A program made the translations under genes and the position numbers. Positions 46,801 to 58,800 of a stretch of DNA of 64,000 nucleotides are shown here, in pieces. Position 1 is the first letter of the stretch, and the number at the start of each line of letters is the position of its first letter. The stretch is from Laguncularia racemosa. Taxonomy: Eukaryota; Streptophyta; Magnoliopsida; Myrtales; Combretaceae. The notes beneath the pieces were generated by a model. That model had not been told where the DNA came from and made no database searches. It saw only the letters and a list, made by a program, of their open reading frames with translations. Where the stretch lies: positions 1,054,001-1,118,000 of the forward strand of contig JBBMOL010000091.1 of NCBI GenBank assembly GCA_037954665.1. Direction: 5' to 3'.

Positions 46801-49800
46801 AAAATTACGATCCCACTCTCAAGACAGTGCCGTCTGCTTCTGGTTCATCTATAAATGGAAATAATGATAAGTGTTGGTGGTTCTACTTACCTGATGTGCT
46901 CCTATTTTATGCAAAGGGACTTCACAGGGGACACAAGAATCTGTTTCAAGCCCTTCCAAGATTGTTGACCCTATGGTTTGACTTTGGAGCCTTTTATCAG
47001 AGAAGTGGTTTGTCATCCAATAAAGACTTAAAAAATGTCCATGTAAAGGTAGGGAATACTATGGGACCTGTGACTTAGAGTTATGATACATTGTTTTTGT
47101 GATGTCATGTCTTGACAATTATTTTATAAATTATTAAATTATCATTGTGGATTTGTTGCTTTAACTCTTGTTTCTTTTGTCAGGTGATGAGCATCATGAG
47201 GGGTTGCCTGAAGGATTTGCCTACATACCAGTGGTTGACTGTATTGCCTCAATTAGTCTCTAGAATTTGCCACCAGAACGATGAGATTGTTCGACTTGTC
47301 AAACATATAATTACCTCTGTTCTCCGTCAATATCCACAACAAGCTCTTTGGATCATGGCTGCCGTTTCAAAATCGACTGTTCCTTCAAGACGGGAGGCAG
47401 CTGCAGAAATTTTACAAGCTGCTCGAAAGGGAGGAAATAGTGGCAACAATGTGTTTGTCCAGTTTGCTGCCCTTGTTGACCATCTTATTAAATTATGTTT
47501 TCATGGAGGCCAAGCAAAATCAAGGACAATTAATATTGCTACTGAATTTAGCGCACTGAAGAGAATGATGCCACTTGAGATTATAATGCCAATTCAACAG
47601 TCTCTTACTGTTAGTCTGCCCTTGTACGATCCAAATCTCCAGGGAACTCTTGCTACTGATATATTTTCTTCTGCAGATCTTCCTACAATATCGGGGATTT
47701 CTGATGAAGCTGAGATTCTCTCATCCCTTCAGAGACCAAAGAAAGTATGCTCCTTTCTAGAATACCTATCAGTAGAATTTTTGTCTTTTACAATTTTGAC
47801 TTTATCATCTGTGAAGGAAAATAGAATGAAAAAGCCTTCAATCTTTTATTATTCACGAATGAAGAAATATATACATAAGATAGTATCCTTGGATAAGAGT
47901 AATATACCTGATTTTGTGCAAGGTATAAAGCTAATACAGCAGCATATCCTAAGCTGAACTACGTATCCAAGATAACCTGACCAGCCTGTGTAAACTAGAA
48001 GCATATGGAAAAAATAAAAAATAAAACAAAACTGCACAGCCACTCAGATTTCATGATGATTAAAAATATATAGCGACTTCATTCCCCCTCAAGCTAAGGA
48101 ATAAATATCTTTCATTCCTAGCTTGCCAATCATTTCTAAGAATAATTGCTTTGGTAAAGACTTTGTCAGAACATCAGCTTATTGATTCTTGGAATTAATA
48201 TAATACAATTTAATATCTCCATTCTCAAGTTCAGTCTTTATGAAATTCTAGTGAAGCTTGACATGCTTCATCCGGTCATGCTGAATAGGATTCTTAATAA
48301 TTTTGAGTTGATTTACTGTCACCAAATATTGTAGCACTTTCAACTTTCACCTTTAAATCTTGTAGTAACCTTTGCACCCAAATTAGTTCACAAATTCCCT
48401 ATGCAATGGCCTTGTACTTTGCTTCTGCTCTACTTCTAGCAACCACATATTGCTTTTTACTCCTCCAGGTAATTAAATTTCCCCAGAGCTTTATACAAAA
48501 ATCTGAAGTGGATTTACCATCTATGACATCACTACCCCAATCTGCATTTGCAAATGTTTCAAGATTTCTGTATTGATTTTTCTTAATAAACAAACCTTTA
48601 CTTGGAGCTCCTTTTAGATAGAGAATATGATTTACACCATTGAAATGGTGTCTACTTAGAGCATGCATAGCTTGGCTAGCCAAGCTAATTGAGTGAGCAA
48701 GATTAGGTCTGGTTAGTGAAAAACGATTTAGTTTTCCTACCAATCTTTGATACTGTCCCTTATCCATAGGTACATCATTATTTGGTGCAAGACACTTCCA
48801 ATCATTAGGAAGTGCAGTACTCACTGTTTTGCAATCCAATTTACTGGGTTTCCTTCAAAAGATCTAGGACATACCTTCTTTGACCCACAATAATCCCTTT
48901 TTTGCTTCGTGCAATCTCTATTCCCAAGAAATACTTTTAAGTCTCCAAGCTCCTTTATCTCGAACTTCTCTTTAATTTCCTTCAACTTGTCAATCTCAAC
49001 TTTTATCATCAGTGTAATGATCATGTCATCTACATACACAATTAGGATTAATTTCAAACCATTACTGCCATGTTTTACAAAAAGTGTATTTTCTGCTTGA
49101 CTTTGTGCATAGCCCAAAGCAACCATTGCATCGTTAAATTTCTTGAACCAAGCTCTAGAAGACCGTTTTAGACTATATAGTGACTTATTTAATTGGTATA
49201 CCTTACCTTCATCTCCTTCAATTGTGAAAGCAAATGGCAATCTCATGTAGATTTCTTCTTCAAAATTCCCATTCAAGAAAGCATTCTTTATATCAAGTTG
49301 ATGTAATGGTCAATCTAAATTTATTGCTAAGGATAATATAACTCTAATAGAATTTAGCTTTGCTACTGGAGCATGTCTCCTCATGGTCTACCATAAATTT
49401 GAGTATAGCCTTGAACCACCAACCTAGTCTTATATCGCTTTATACTTCCATTTGATTGATACTCAATATTGAAGACCCATTTGCTACCCATGGCCTTTTT
49501 TCCTATAGGGAGATCAACGATCTTCCAAGTATTATCTAATTTAAGGCCTTCATTTCCTCAAAAACTGCATTTCTCCAATTCTTATCAGCTAATGCTTCAT
49601 GTATATTTCTTGGAATAACGGCACTATCCACTTAAGCAGCAAAAACATGGAATTGGGGTGTGAGTGTGGAATAGCTTACGTAGTTAAAAATAGGGTATCT
49701 TGCACAAGACCACCTCTCTTTTCTCAAGGCTATAGGAAGATCTGTCCTTGCTTTTTCCACCTCCTCTTCTTTTGACAAGACCAGTCAAATTGGATAATTG

Positions 49801-52800
49801 GCCATGATGAGGAAGTTTATTTCTTTGTGTATAAACAGGAGCTAGTCGAGCATCTGGAATATTGTCCTGATATTCCGTAGCAAGTTCTGATTCTACAACA
49901 CGAGAACTTGGGACATTAGAATCAGTGTTTCCCTCTCCCTGATCAGTATTGACTCTATTGACTTGCCAAGGTCAGCTACCAGTGACAGCAAACCAGACAG
50001 TGGACCAGATACATCAGATTTATCCACTGATGAAAGCTATTGACTCTGACTCGACAAAGGAGTGTTAGACAACAGATTAGAATTTTCTCTCTCAAACAAA
50101 GGTAGGCACCGCTTCTCTTCTTCATAAAGTCTCCCCCTGAAGATAAGTGTAGTAGTAAGACTGTTCTTCAAGAAATACAGTATCGGATGTGGTAAATAAA
50201 CACTTGCTAGGTGGGTGATGGCATCTATAACCTTTTTGTACAGCAGAATATTCTAAAAATATAAATTTGAGTGCTTTAGGCTGGGGTGTTGTTCAAGATG
50301 AACACCATACATCCGAAAACTTTAGGGGATAGTGTATTGAAGATACAAATATTAAGATAAGATTGTAACAAGATACTTAAGGGTGTTTTAAAGTGGAGTA
50401 CTTTAGACGGAACTCAGTTAATCAGATAAGATGTGGTTAGGATTGCATCACCCCAAAACCTATTTGTAGCATTATTAACAAGCATCATAGCACTTGCGGT
50501 TTCAAGAATATGCCTATTTTTCCTTTTTGCTACTCCATTTTGTTGTAGAGTATAAACACATGAGCTTTGATGGACTATTCCATTATCAGTGAGATATGTT
50601 TGAAGTTCATTGGAGAAATATTCTTTTTCGTTGTTTGAGTGAAGAATTTGATTATTATTTTCAAAAATGATAAGAACAAATTTATGGAATTGCTTAAAGA
50701 CATGATAGATATCGGATTTTTCTTTAAGAAAGTAAACCCAGCATATCCTGGTATGATCATCAATGAGAGTAATAAATCACTTATATTTTGAATATGTTAA
50801 CACATGAGCTAGGCCGCATACATCACTATGCACTAGATGAAAAGGCTTTGACGGAGTATAAGAATGTATATGATAAGAGCTTTTTGAGAATTTGGCCAGA
50901 ATACAGCGTTTACACCGAAAATCATAAACATCTTTATCTATGAGCAAATTTGGATACAACTTCATATAGGCAAAACTAAGATGCCCAAGACGCTCATGCC
51001 ACAACATCACTTTTGACTTAGTTTGGACGGAAATAAAAGAATGACTCTTAGACTTTATTTCAAAGAAAAAATAGAGACCATTAACTTCCTTAGCATTACC
51101 AATCGTCCTTCCCAAAGCTAGGTCTTGTATAACACAACTATTAGAAGAAAAAATCAGTCTACACTTTGTATCTTTCGTCAAACTACTTGCAAAAATCAAA
51201 TTATACTGAATCTTAGGGATGAAAAGAGCATTATTAAGTATCAAACCATTAATAACCATAGTTCCTTTCCCTCTTGCCACAATACTCCTTCCATTAGCAA
51301 CCAAAATATTACCTAAATTGCAACAAGTATTTAGTTTCTCAAAAAAATGTGTAGAATCACATGCGATCAAAAGCTTTAGTATCAAGTGTTCATGTATCCT
51401 TGTCTATTCCATGAGAAGGGATGGATAATTCATAATTTATTGATCCAAATGAAGTTTTACATCCGTCATAAGGATAGTTGGAGTTATATCTCTAAAAAAT
51501 ACAGGATTCGCATGTATTAATACAATTGATGCCCTACCAGATTACATCTTAGTGACATAAGATCTAATCTGGTTGGCTAAAAAGGTAGTACTAGGAAGAC
51601 AACTCCCAAGGTGGACTTTGTTGCGAGTCCTCCATATGCAATTCTTGGGATGTGAATCCACAGTTAAAGAATAAGTGTGAGTAATTCTTTGATCCTTGCT
51701 GGTAGAGGAAGCAGGTCGAGGATGTAGCGACTCCTCATGAGACTAGTTTATCGAGAGTAGATAGTTTTCCTAGTTAGGCCAACCATAATATGAAAGAGTG
51801 TCCAGGTAGGGTAGACTCGTTCCAAATGATTTTATGCTAAGGAACGGTTATTCCTATCGGATTGAGAAAGGTATATTTGCTCCTGATGGTGTATTCCCCT
51901 AATGTGGTGTGGATCCAGTGGAGTTGGTCTGGAATCGAGTCATTCGGTTGGAGGTGGGTGGGAATGTGGATGCCCGACCAAAATGGGTTAGCTGGTAGTC
52001 GCCATGCGTTGTTTTCCACTAATGAGCATAGGGAGGCTTGAGCTCTTGATTTCTCGTGCACTGTACAATGTATCCAAAGGGCCTATTGGTAGCTAGTAAT
52101 CTGTCTAAATAGAGATGGATAAGCTGTCCCTTGGCTACCATTGGAAGTTGTTACGAACTAGGGCCCTTAGCTTCAGAAGCTTCTTCTAGGTCTAGGAGCA
52201 TGTGATTGGAGCTCGTGATGACCAAAAGCTTTTACCCTTTAGTAGTGTAAAATGTACTTAGTCGGGCCATAGGCTTCGGGATCCACTTTTGCATAAGTGC
52301 CAAATGTGTTTGATCTATATGGCCTTGTTCTAGAAATAGAGATTAGGAATTCCTAGGCCTCCACATTTGATTGGTTTACATACATCTTCCCATTTGACTT
52401 TGGCTTTTGAATTGATGTGCGGTTTTCCACTCCACAAAAAATTTCTCAAGAGTTGTTTTATCTTTGTAATTATAGCCTTTGGGAGAAGAAACATAAAGCT
52501 CCAAAAAACCTGCATTGAAAAGATGACTGACTTGACCTGCTGTAGTCTGCTTGTATAAAATAGGTACTTAGAAGTCCATGAGTATATGAGCTAGGATTCT
52601 TTCCACAAGGGAATCACAATCCTCTTTTTTGAGTTTTGTAGAGAGGACTGGGACTCCTAGGTACCGAACTGGGAGTCTACCTTCTTGGAATTGGGTAGAT
52701 CGCAAGATATTCTCCTTGATCCTTGTAGGAATGTTGGAGAAGAAGATGTTACTTTTGGAGTTGTTGGCTACCAGACCTAAGAGTGATTGGAAGTGTTGGA

Positions 52801-55800
52801 GGACATCCTTGATCATGGAGGTAGACTCGACATTGCCTTTTGCGAAGATTAGGAGGTCATCTGCAAAACAAAGATGAGTTAGGCGCTCAGGTTTGCGTCT
52901 CTAATGGAGGGAGAATGCGGGGTTGAAAGTAAGTCTTCATAGTAGGATGGAGAGGACTTTCATGCTAATGACAAATAAGTATGAAGAGATGAGATCGCCC
53001 TGCCTTAGGCCCCGCTTGCTTGAGAAGTAGCCTGCCAATTCTCCGTTGATATTAATGGAGAACCTTGTAGTGGATATACATTATTCTATGAGGGTGCAAA
53101 AGTGTGGGGAAACCTACATGGCTTTAAGCACCTCAAGAATGAAGGCCCATCTTATAGTATCGTAGGCTTTCTGGAGATCCACTTTTAAAGTGTAACAGGG
53201 AGTGCCTTTCTGTGATTGGTAACCTGCCATCAATTCTTGAGCTATGAAGATGTCGTCGGTGATTCTATGCCCTGGAATGAAAGTGGTCTATTCTCTTCTG
53301 ATCAAAGAGGGTAATAACTTTTTTAGTCGCTCTGCAAGTACTTTGGGTATAGCTTTGTAAAGGATGTTGCAGCATGCGATGGGTCAAAATTCTCCTAAGC
53401 TAGAAGGGTTAGCTATCTTCGGGACCAATGTGATGATGGTAGAATTTATTTCCTTAAGAAGATGCCCAAAGTTGAGGAATTCCTTGACGGCGCCGAAAAG
53501 GTTAGTTCCTATTATTTCACATGTTTCTTTGAAGAATCTGGCGGTATACTTGTCTAGGCCAGGAGCTTTTTCGTTTGCTTGGGAACAGAATCCTCACTTA
53601 ATTTCTTCATCTGAGAAGGGTGCTTGCAATTCTTCCTTCTGTTGATCTGTCAGTCTCCAATTCACTAGATTGTGGATCTTCTCAGGGTTAATTGGAGGGT
53701 GTGTGTTGCCACAGAGTTGTTGGAAGTGCAAAATAGCTAATTCTTTGACCTTCACTTCACCTATTGCTTCACTACCATCTTCTCTTGTAAGGCGATACAA
53801 GGTGCTTCTGTTATGATGATTCCTCATAGCTTTGTGGGAGGAGGATGTGTTCTTATCCCCTAATTTTAGCTAGTTTGATCTTGACTTTTGCTTGAAGAAG
53901 CATTCTTCGGTGCCCTTAAGTAAGTAGTACTCCCTAAAGGCTTTCCTCTCGGCTTCCATTTGTGATGTATCGCCAAAGCTGTGGATGGCAGATTGTATCT
54001 GATGGAGAGAGTTCTTGGCCAATTGTTCTTAGTTGGATAAGTGAGAGAACTCGGCACGGTTGAGGTGTCGTAGTTCATACTTGAGCAATTTGAGCTTCCT
54101 AAGCACTTGAAACATCTTTGATCTAGTGATCTCCTTGTTCCATGTATTGGTGACGATATCTTTGAAGCTTGCATGCTGGATCCAGAAGTTGAAGAACTTG
54201 AATGGTGGCCTCTTTGTGCTTGGTGTGGCGTCCAAGGATGTGATAGCAAGTGAATGATTCAAGACGAAAGGGGGTAGGAACTTGGCTTGGGTTCTTGGAA
54301 GGACTTGCATCCACTAGTGATTGGCTGGGACTCGATCAAGTTTTCTCAAGATAGGGTTATGTTCTTAGCGATTAGTCTAAGTGAAGAAGTCTCTCAAGTA
54401 CCGTGAATCCTTTAGCTCATTGTTGGTCAAGCAAGTTTGGAATTCCTCCATTGTTGTCATTCAAGTTCTTCCTCCTTGCTTTTCTGAGGGGCACTTGGTT
54501 ATGTTGAAATCACCAAGTACTAGCCATGGGTTCATTGTCATGGTGGGGGCTAGTTCCTCTTAGTTCCTCCATAATGATTTCCTTTCCCCATCATTGTTTG
54601 AGCCGTAGATGAAGGTAACAAATAGTGAGGTATTGGTGCTACAATAGGTGGTTGTGCAATATGTGAGCTGCACAGTTTCCTTCACGATTTGGATATCCCA
54701 ATCTCTCAAGATCCATGCAATCCACATTCATTTGCCAGCTGCCTAGTTAATAGCCACTTACCATCGTGGTCTTAATCAATTCTGAATTGGGATTTCGTTA
54801 GAGGGGTTAACCTTAGTTTCAAAAATCCCTATGAGGGAGTTTTTATTGTTGTCACACTCCTTTCTAACTTTTGCTACTTTAAGTGGGTTGCTGAACCCTT
54901 TAATGTTCTACGTCACAATATTCATGGGTGTGACAAGGTAGATCTGTTTGCACTAAGTGAAGGTGCGACACTACTTACTCTGTTTCTTTTTTTGGTGCCC
55001 TGAACAGCCGAAGCTTTTGTTACTCCTGGGATTGCTGTTCGAAGTCCTATTCATCTAACCAAGGAGCTTGTAGAGTGGGGTGTTGTCATTGTCCTTGCAT
55101 TCCTCAATGTTGCCCGTCTCTGTTGGAGCTGGGTTGAGTGTTGGGGACTCTCGGGTTTGCTCCAAATGGTTGGGGGATTTAGGGACAATAGAGGAAGCCT
55201 GATCCTGATTGGGGGTAGCCGTGGCATTCTTGGTCTCCCTTTCCACTTCCATCGCTCTTGGGGACCATATACCTCCGTCTTCTATGTGGTTGTGGTCTAG
55301 AGAGGTAAGGTTTTCTGCCACTACACCCTCAGCTAGAGTTGTTTTGTTGACCGACCTAGCTTTTGGATTCTTTAGGCTAGGGTTAGACTGTTCTTAGTGG
55401 GGATTAGACCTCCATGGTATTGCCTTTTCAATCCTTGAGAGGGGAATGAGTTCCCTGATCTTCCATGGGCCCCTTTTGCTTGCCCTTTCTAGCATGGTTA
55501 ACCTAAACCCACTGATCGCCTGTGGGTTTGGAGGTGCTAGCTGTGGTGTGTGGGATCGGGTTTGTTGTTGGAGAGCAAGAATGGCCAAAGATCTTGCATG
55601 TGCTACATCGGGGAGGAAGCCATTGGTAATCGACTTAGATTCTCGCCAGGGAGCCATCAGATTTCTCCACTTCGACTTGTGTGATCAACTCCTCTCTTCC
55701 GTCAATCTCGACTAGGATGCGGGCTTAGTTGGCACGTTGCCTAGAAGCTGTGAGGGTATTGGCTTTTATGAGGGAACCCACTCCACTGGCTATGTAGCTT

Positions 55801-58800
55801 ATCCCCTCAGCACTAAGGAGCTCACATGGAATGCGGCTAAATGTGGCCCATACCGGAACATGAGTGGGCTGAGGTTTGTCTAGTGACATGCCCTTTCTCC
55901 AATGTTAAAGTATGAGGTAGCGCTTGGAGAAATACCAGATTTTTCAAGTAACAAGGTGATGTCTTTGTCCTCATCAAAACGGAAATAGAAGAAACCTTCT
56001 GGGTTAGCTAGGACGTTTAGGAGGCCATGATCCTTCCAAAGTTTGAATGTCTTTGCTTGGACTAGAGAAAGGGGGATTTTGCGCCCTATAAAATATCTTA
56101 CTAGTGTGGATTTCCAATAGTTAGCTCCCTCTTCTTCAATTGTCTTCGGAATCTTGACTCTGGGGACACCGTTCTTTGTTGCTAGCAGGATGAACCAGAG
56201 CTTGAAGTCCTGGGTGGAAGGGGAAGCTTGATGGTTACAAGCGTTGGTGTAGGACTTGGCTGGTGTAAGGTGGGGCAAAGGTTGCCTTTCTTGGTGGTTT
56301 TGCTGTTCGATTTGGTCCAAAAGTTGATTTGCTCCCTCCAATGTGGAATTTCCAAAAGAGGATAACCCTTTGGACTAGGAGCTGGCAGAGGGGGTGACTG
56401 GGCAGCTGGTTTTGATGGGGACTTTGCCTAGTTTTCTAGTTGGGCTATCCCCTATTGCAGGAGCACAAGGCTCCAAAATTCTACTTTTAGGAAGTCTAAT
56501 TTGCTTTTTCCTGGGGAGTAGAAAGGTGCCCCTTTTTTTTCCCTTATTTAGGTCCCTAGGACATGCTACCTTTGGAGCCGTGCCTTGTGAGGTATGCCTT
56601 GTGAGCTAGACCCTGGTATTCCAAGGAAATGAGGGGGAAAATGGTCGCCTAAAGTGCTCCGGCGACTGGAAGGGAGCCTGCTGGACCTCTCTTGGAGGTT
56701 GCTGATGTCTTCTTCCATTGAGTCCAGCGACATACGAGGTGGAGGAGGTTAGGTGGGATCAAGTAATTACCTTTTGGGGCAATAGCACTGGGAGTTAATT
56801 CACTGGATAGAGAATTACCAAGATTGAACCGTTTTTTACTCAAGATTTGTTGCAATATTGTAATCTGATCATTAGTCAAACTGATAGTAGGATTGGAACT
56901 CTGATTTGCTTCCACTTCAGCCACTTGTATAGTCTTCAGATTCGAAGAAGATAACTTTGAGTTCCTCGGTTGGCTTCTTTTCCTTAAGTTATTGGGTTTG
57001 CCATTCAATTTCAAGCATTTAAAATGAGTATTGTTAGGCTTTCAATAGAAATCACACCACACATTAGTTTTCACTGATGCATTTGAATCTCCAACTGATC
57101 CTTTCTTAATCAACAACGCAAAACTAGGAGCTGGGGAGTCAGCAGACATTGCCACCGCCGGCTCTCTTCTCTTCTTAGGCAAAGGCTTCTTTAAGGCTAG
57201 GAAATGGCTACTTCCCTATCAACGTTCTCTTACCTCATCCAAATCAGAATTTAAGCCATACAAGAAGTTGTACTCTCTCTTTTTCCAACAGAGAAATATA
57301 CTTAAGTCCATGCTCTACACACTTCCATTCAACCTCATAAAACAAATCCATCTCTTGTTAGAGTTCCATCAAGGTGTTGTAGTATTCTATTACATTCATG
57401 TTTCCCTGAGTTGTATTGTGAAGTTTCAAGCGTAATTCAAAACATTGGGAGGAATTGTCCAAGTCGAAGTACATCTCTTGAACATTATCCCAAATTTGTT
57501 TAGCAGTCGCGCAAAACAAATAAGTCCTTCCTATCCTTGGCTCCAGGGAATTGACAAACCATGCCATGACCATTGAGTTCTCAGCTTCACAAATTCCATA
57601 TTCATCTAAATCCATATTGGTTGGTACAACCGAACCCATTAAATACCCTAGCTTTCCTTTTCCACAAATCACCAGCTTAATGGATTGAAACCACTCCTGA
57701 AATTTGCGCCATTAAGCTTGTGTTGTGTGATTTGGAGTGAATGTGGTTCACCTGATGCAGCTTGAATTGATCAGGTTTGGGAGGAATTGGTTGGATCCTC
57801 TAGGGTTTCAAACCTAAATCTGGACCTAGGCGAGTTGTCAAGTTTTTCACCCTTTCCACTCATATTTGAATTAAAGAAGTTGATTTAAGATCAACTGATG
57901 CTTTGATACCATGAAGGAAAATAAAATGAAAAAATTTTCAATCTTTTATTATTCATGAATGAAGAAACATATACATAAGATAGTACCCTTGGATAAGAGT
58001 AATATCCCTGATTTTGTGCAAGGGATAAAGTTAATATAACAGCATATCCTAAGCTGAACTACTTATTCAAGATAACCAGACCTGCCTATGTAACTAGAAG
58101 CATAAGGAAAAAATAAAACAAAACTGCACAGTTGCTCAGATTTCGTGATGATTAAAAATATATATGGACTTCAATCTGTAATTTTTTTGCTTCATGATCA
58201 GATGAGATCGGTTTTTAATTATTCCCTAACATAAGTGTTAAATACTCATGAATTCTAGAAGGAAGAGACCCACTTGAACACTCTCTGCAAAATGGGCACT
58301 TTTCTTATGAAATTTTGTTTTTGAATTTACCACTTGAAACAATGGCGTTCTTGTGAAGGGTTACCTAACAGTAAGCACAATATAATTCCTAGTAAAAGTA
58401 AATGCAATGATATAACTGGTATAAAAGCATTAGCTAGAAGAGATAGATATGGTTATATATCTATACTTTAACACTCTAATATATGGTTTGAGATACTGTC
58501 AAAGGTCATCACATAGAATTAATCACTGGGACTCACATGATGAGATAGGAAATTGAGCTTAGAAACTCTCGCTCCTAAAGCATGTTAGAATTTAAAGCAA
58601 TTAGCTAATCTAAACGTTATAAATTTGTAGATATGGATCTGGTCTGTATTCTTACATAATGCCAGTTGCACATGAATGACTTTAGTTACAAACATGTAAA
58701 TAGTTGACTTGAGAACTAGAACTAATATAAGATAGTGCGTCTATGAATATATTGAAACAGAGCATTTTTCATCTCTGTATTGTTGTACACACTGGATTCT

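Larger units (their letters stand above)
51520..56760 (-). mobile_element. L1-type LINE inserted in the copia element, decayed
   Basis: On the minus strand: ORF1 with a DUF4283-type domain (56341-55880: FKLWFILLATKNGVPRVKIP, NYWKSTLVRYFIGRKIPLSL); ORF2 with an endonuclease (about 54930-54450: NPLKVAKVRKECDNNKNSLI, PWLVLGDFNITKCPSEK), RT (about 53900-52300: TLKVDLQKAYDTIRW, GLRQGDLISSYLF, LCFADDLLIFAKG) and a zf-RVT-type end (52061-51837). Copia gag lies on its 5' side and copia protease on its 3' side, so it is nested. Poly-A tail and target duplication were not found, so the limits are approximate. Confidence 0.85.
47812..58173 (-). mobile_element. Ty1/copia retrotransposon with two LTRs and target duplication in ATR intron 12
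   Basis: The LTRs are 47812-48081 (3' LTR) and 57912-58173 (5' LTR), nearly the same sequence, both TGAAGGAAAATA ... GACTTCA on the plus strand. The flanks are ATCTG on both sides (47807-47811 and 58174-58178), a perfect 5-bp duplication. The primer site TGGTATCAAAGC (minus, 57911-57900) fits tRNA-iMet. A polypurine tract TTGAGGGGGAA lies at about 48093-48083. Gag, protease, integrase, RT and RNase H follow in copia order on the minus strand, interrupted by an L1-type LINE between about 51520 and 56760. All ORFs are broken. Confidence 0.92.

Noticed and set aside
47745..47957. ORF continuing past ATR exon 12 as an alternative C-terminus
   Set aside because: The extra residues come from intron and copia LTR sequence. 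Exon 13 resumes the conserved kinase sequence in frame.
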